Part shown: in pieces, positions 6,320-6,433 of the stretch
How the letters are laid out: every line of letters starts with the position of its first letter
Position numbering within the stretch: position 1 is the first letter of the stretch
Assembly (NCBI GenBank): GCA_003132125.1
Contig: PKWT01000449.1
Location: forward strand, 1-6,433
From: Micrococcales bacterium
GTDB lineage: Bacteria > Actinomycetota > Actinomycetes > Actinomycetales > Dermatophilaceae
Reading direction: 5' to 3'
Length of the DNA: 6,433 nucleotides
The notes under the pieces: generated by a model
What the model was told of the DNA's origin: nothing
What the model saw: the letters and a program-made list of their open reading frames with translations, nothing else
The model's database searches: none
Made by a program: the position numbers and the translations under genes

Positions 6320-6433
6320 GAGGTGGCCTCGTGGGTCAGGCCGAGCTCGTCGGCAAGGATCAGGTACATGCCGTGGGACCACAGCAGCGGGGTGGCGACG
6401 GTGCCCCAACGGTCAATCCACTCGTCGCGGGAC
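6316..6433 (-). CDS. C-terminal end of a GH15-type glucoamylase-like protein (partial, cut by window edge)
   Basis: The last 38 codons of a gene entering from the right edge end in TGA, which overlaps the ATG of the GH31 gene (ATGA). The tail contains TVATPLLWSHGMYLILADEL, close to the end of the catalytic (alpha/alpha)6 barrel of bacterial GH15 enzymes, where a Pro-Leu-x-Trp-Ser-His segment is typical. GH15 enzymes release glucose from alpha-glucans or hydrolyse trehalose and similar sugars by inversion. The assignment rests on this short segment only; a related (alpha/alpha)6 family is possible. The ATGA overlap with GH31 suggests both are translated together and act on the same pool of alpha-glucosides. 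Confidence 0.65.
   Translation of the reverse strand, partial: SRDEWIDRWGTVATPLLWSHGMYLILADELGLTHEATS
6327..6330 (-). promoter_or_regulatory. Ribosome binding site of the GH31 gene, inside the GH15-like coding end
   Basis: Reads GAGG on the minus strand, 7 nt before the ATG at 6319, within the last codons of the upstream gene. It supports this start over the in-frame ATG 30 codons upstream and fits re-initiation after the overlapping stop. Confidence 0.5.

Overview
The window reads as chromosomal DNA from a high-GC Gram-positive bacterium, most likely an actinomycete. Signs of this are GC-rich third codon positions in the genes, a Sec-secreted protein joining a GH25-like fold to a peptidoglycan-binding domain, a one-pass membrane protein of DUF4352 type, and a cytoplasmic GH15/GH31 glycosidase pair. 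Genus cannot be fixed from the sequence. No rRNA or tRNA gene, CRISPR array or insertion sequence was seen.

Layout, left to right. (1) 1-1125, minus: a complete enolase-superfamily enzyme whose motifs match dipeptide (L-Ala-D/L-Glu type) epimerases. (2) 1211-2281, minus: a secreted protein with a lysozyme-like barrel domain and a C-terminal peptidoglycan-binding domain, 85 bp upstream of the epimerase gene and in the same direction. (3) 2282-2612: a 331-bp divergent intergenic region holding a 9-bp inverted repeat. (4) 2613-3269, plus: an N-terminally anchored DUF4352-like protein whose last codons form a strong hairpin. (5) 3276-3545, minus: about one and a half kelch blades, the remains of a larger gene, followed by a stretch (3546-4003) with no convincing gene. 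(6) 4004-6319, minus: a complete GH31 alpha-glycosidase. (7) 6316-6433, minus: the last 38 codons of a gene whose end looks like a GH15 glucoamylase-type enzyme, overlapping the GH31 start by ATGA.

Two functional groups stand out. At the right, GH15 and GH31 look translationally coupled and cytoplasmic, suggesting intracellular breakdown or remodelling of alpha-glucosides. At the left, a secreted cell-wall-binding protein and a dipeptide epimerase lie in tandem, which could link cell-wall turnover to use of murein dipeptides; that link is inference. The middle is a small envelope protein beside a decayed gene, a typical boundary between unrelated transcription units. I found no strong evidence for a wholly new system; the most useful leads are the unassigned GH31 specificity and the epimerase/wall-protein pairing.
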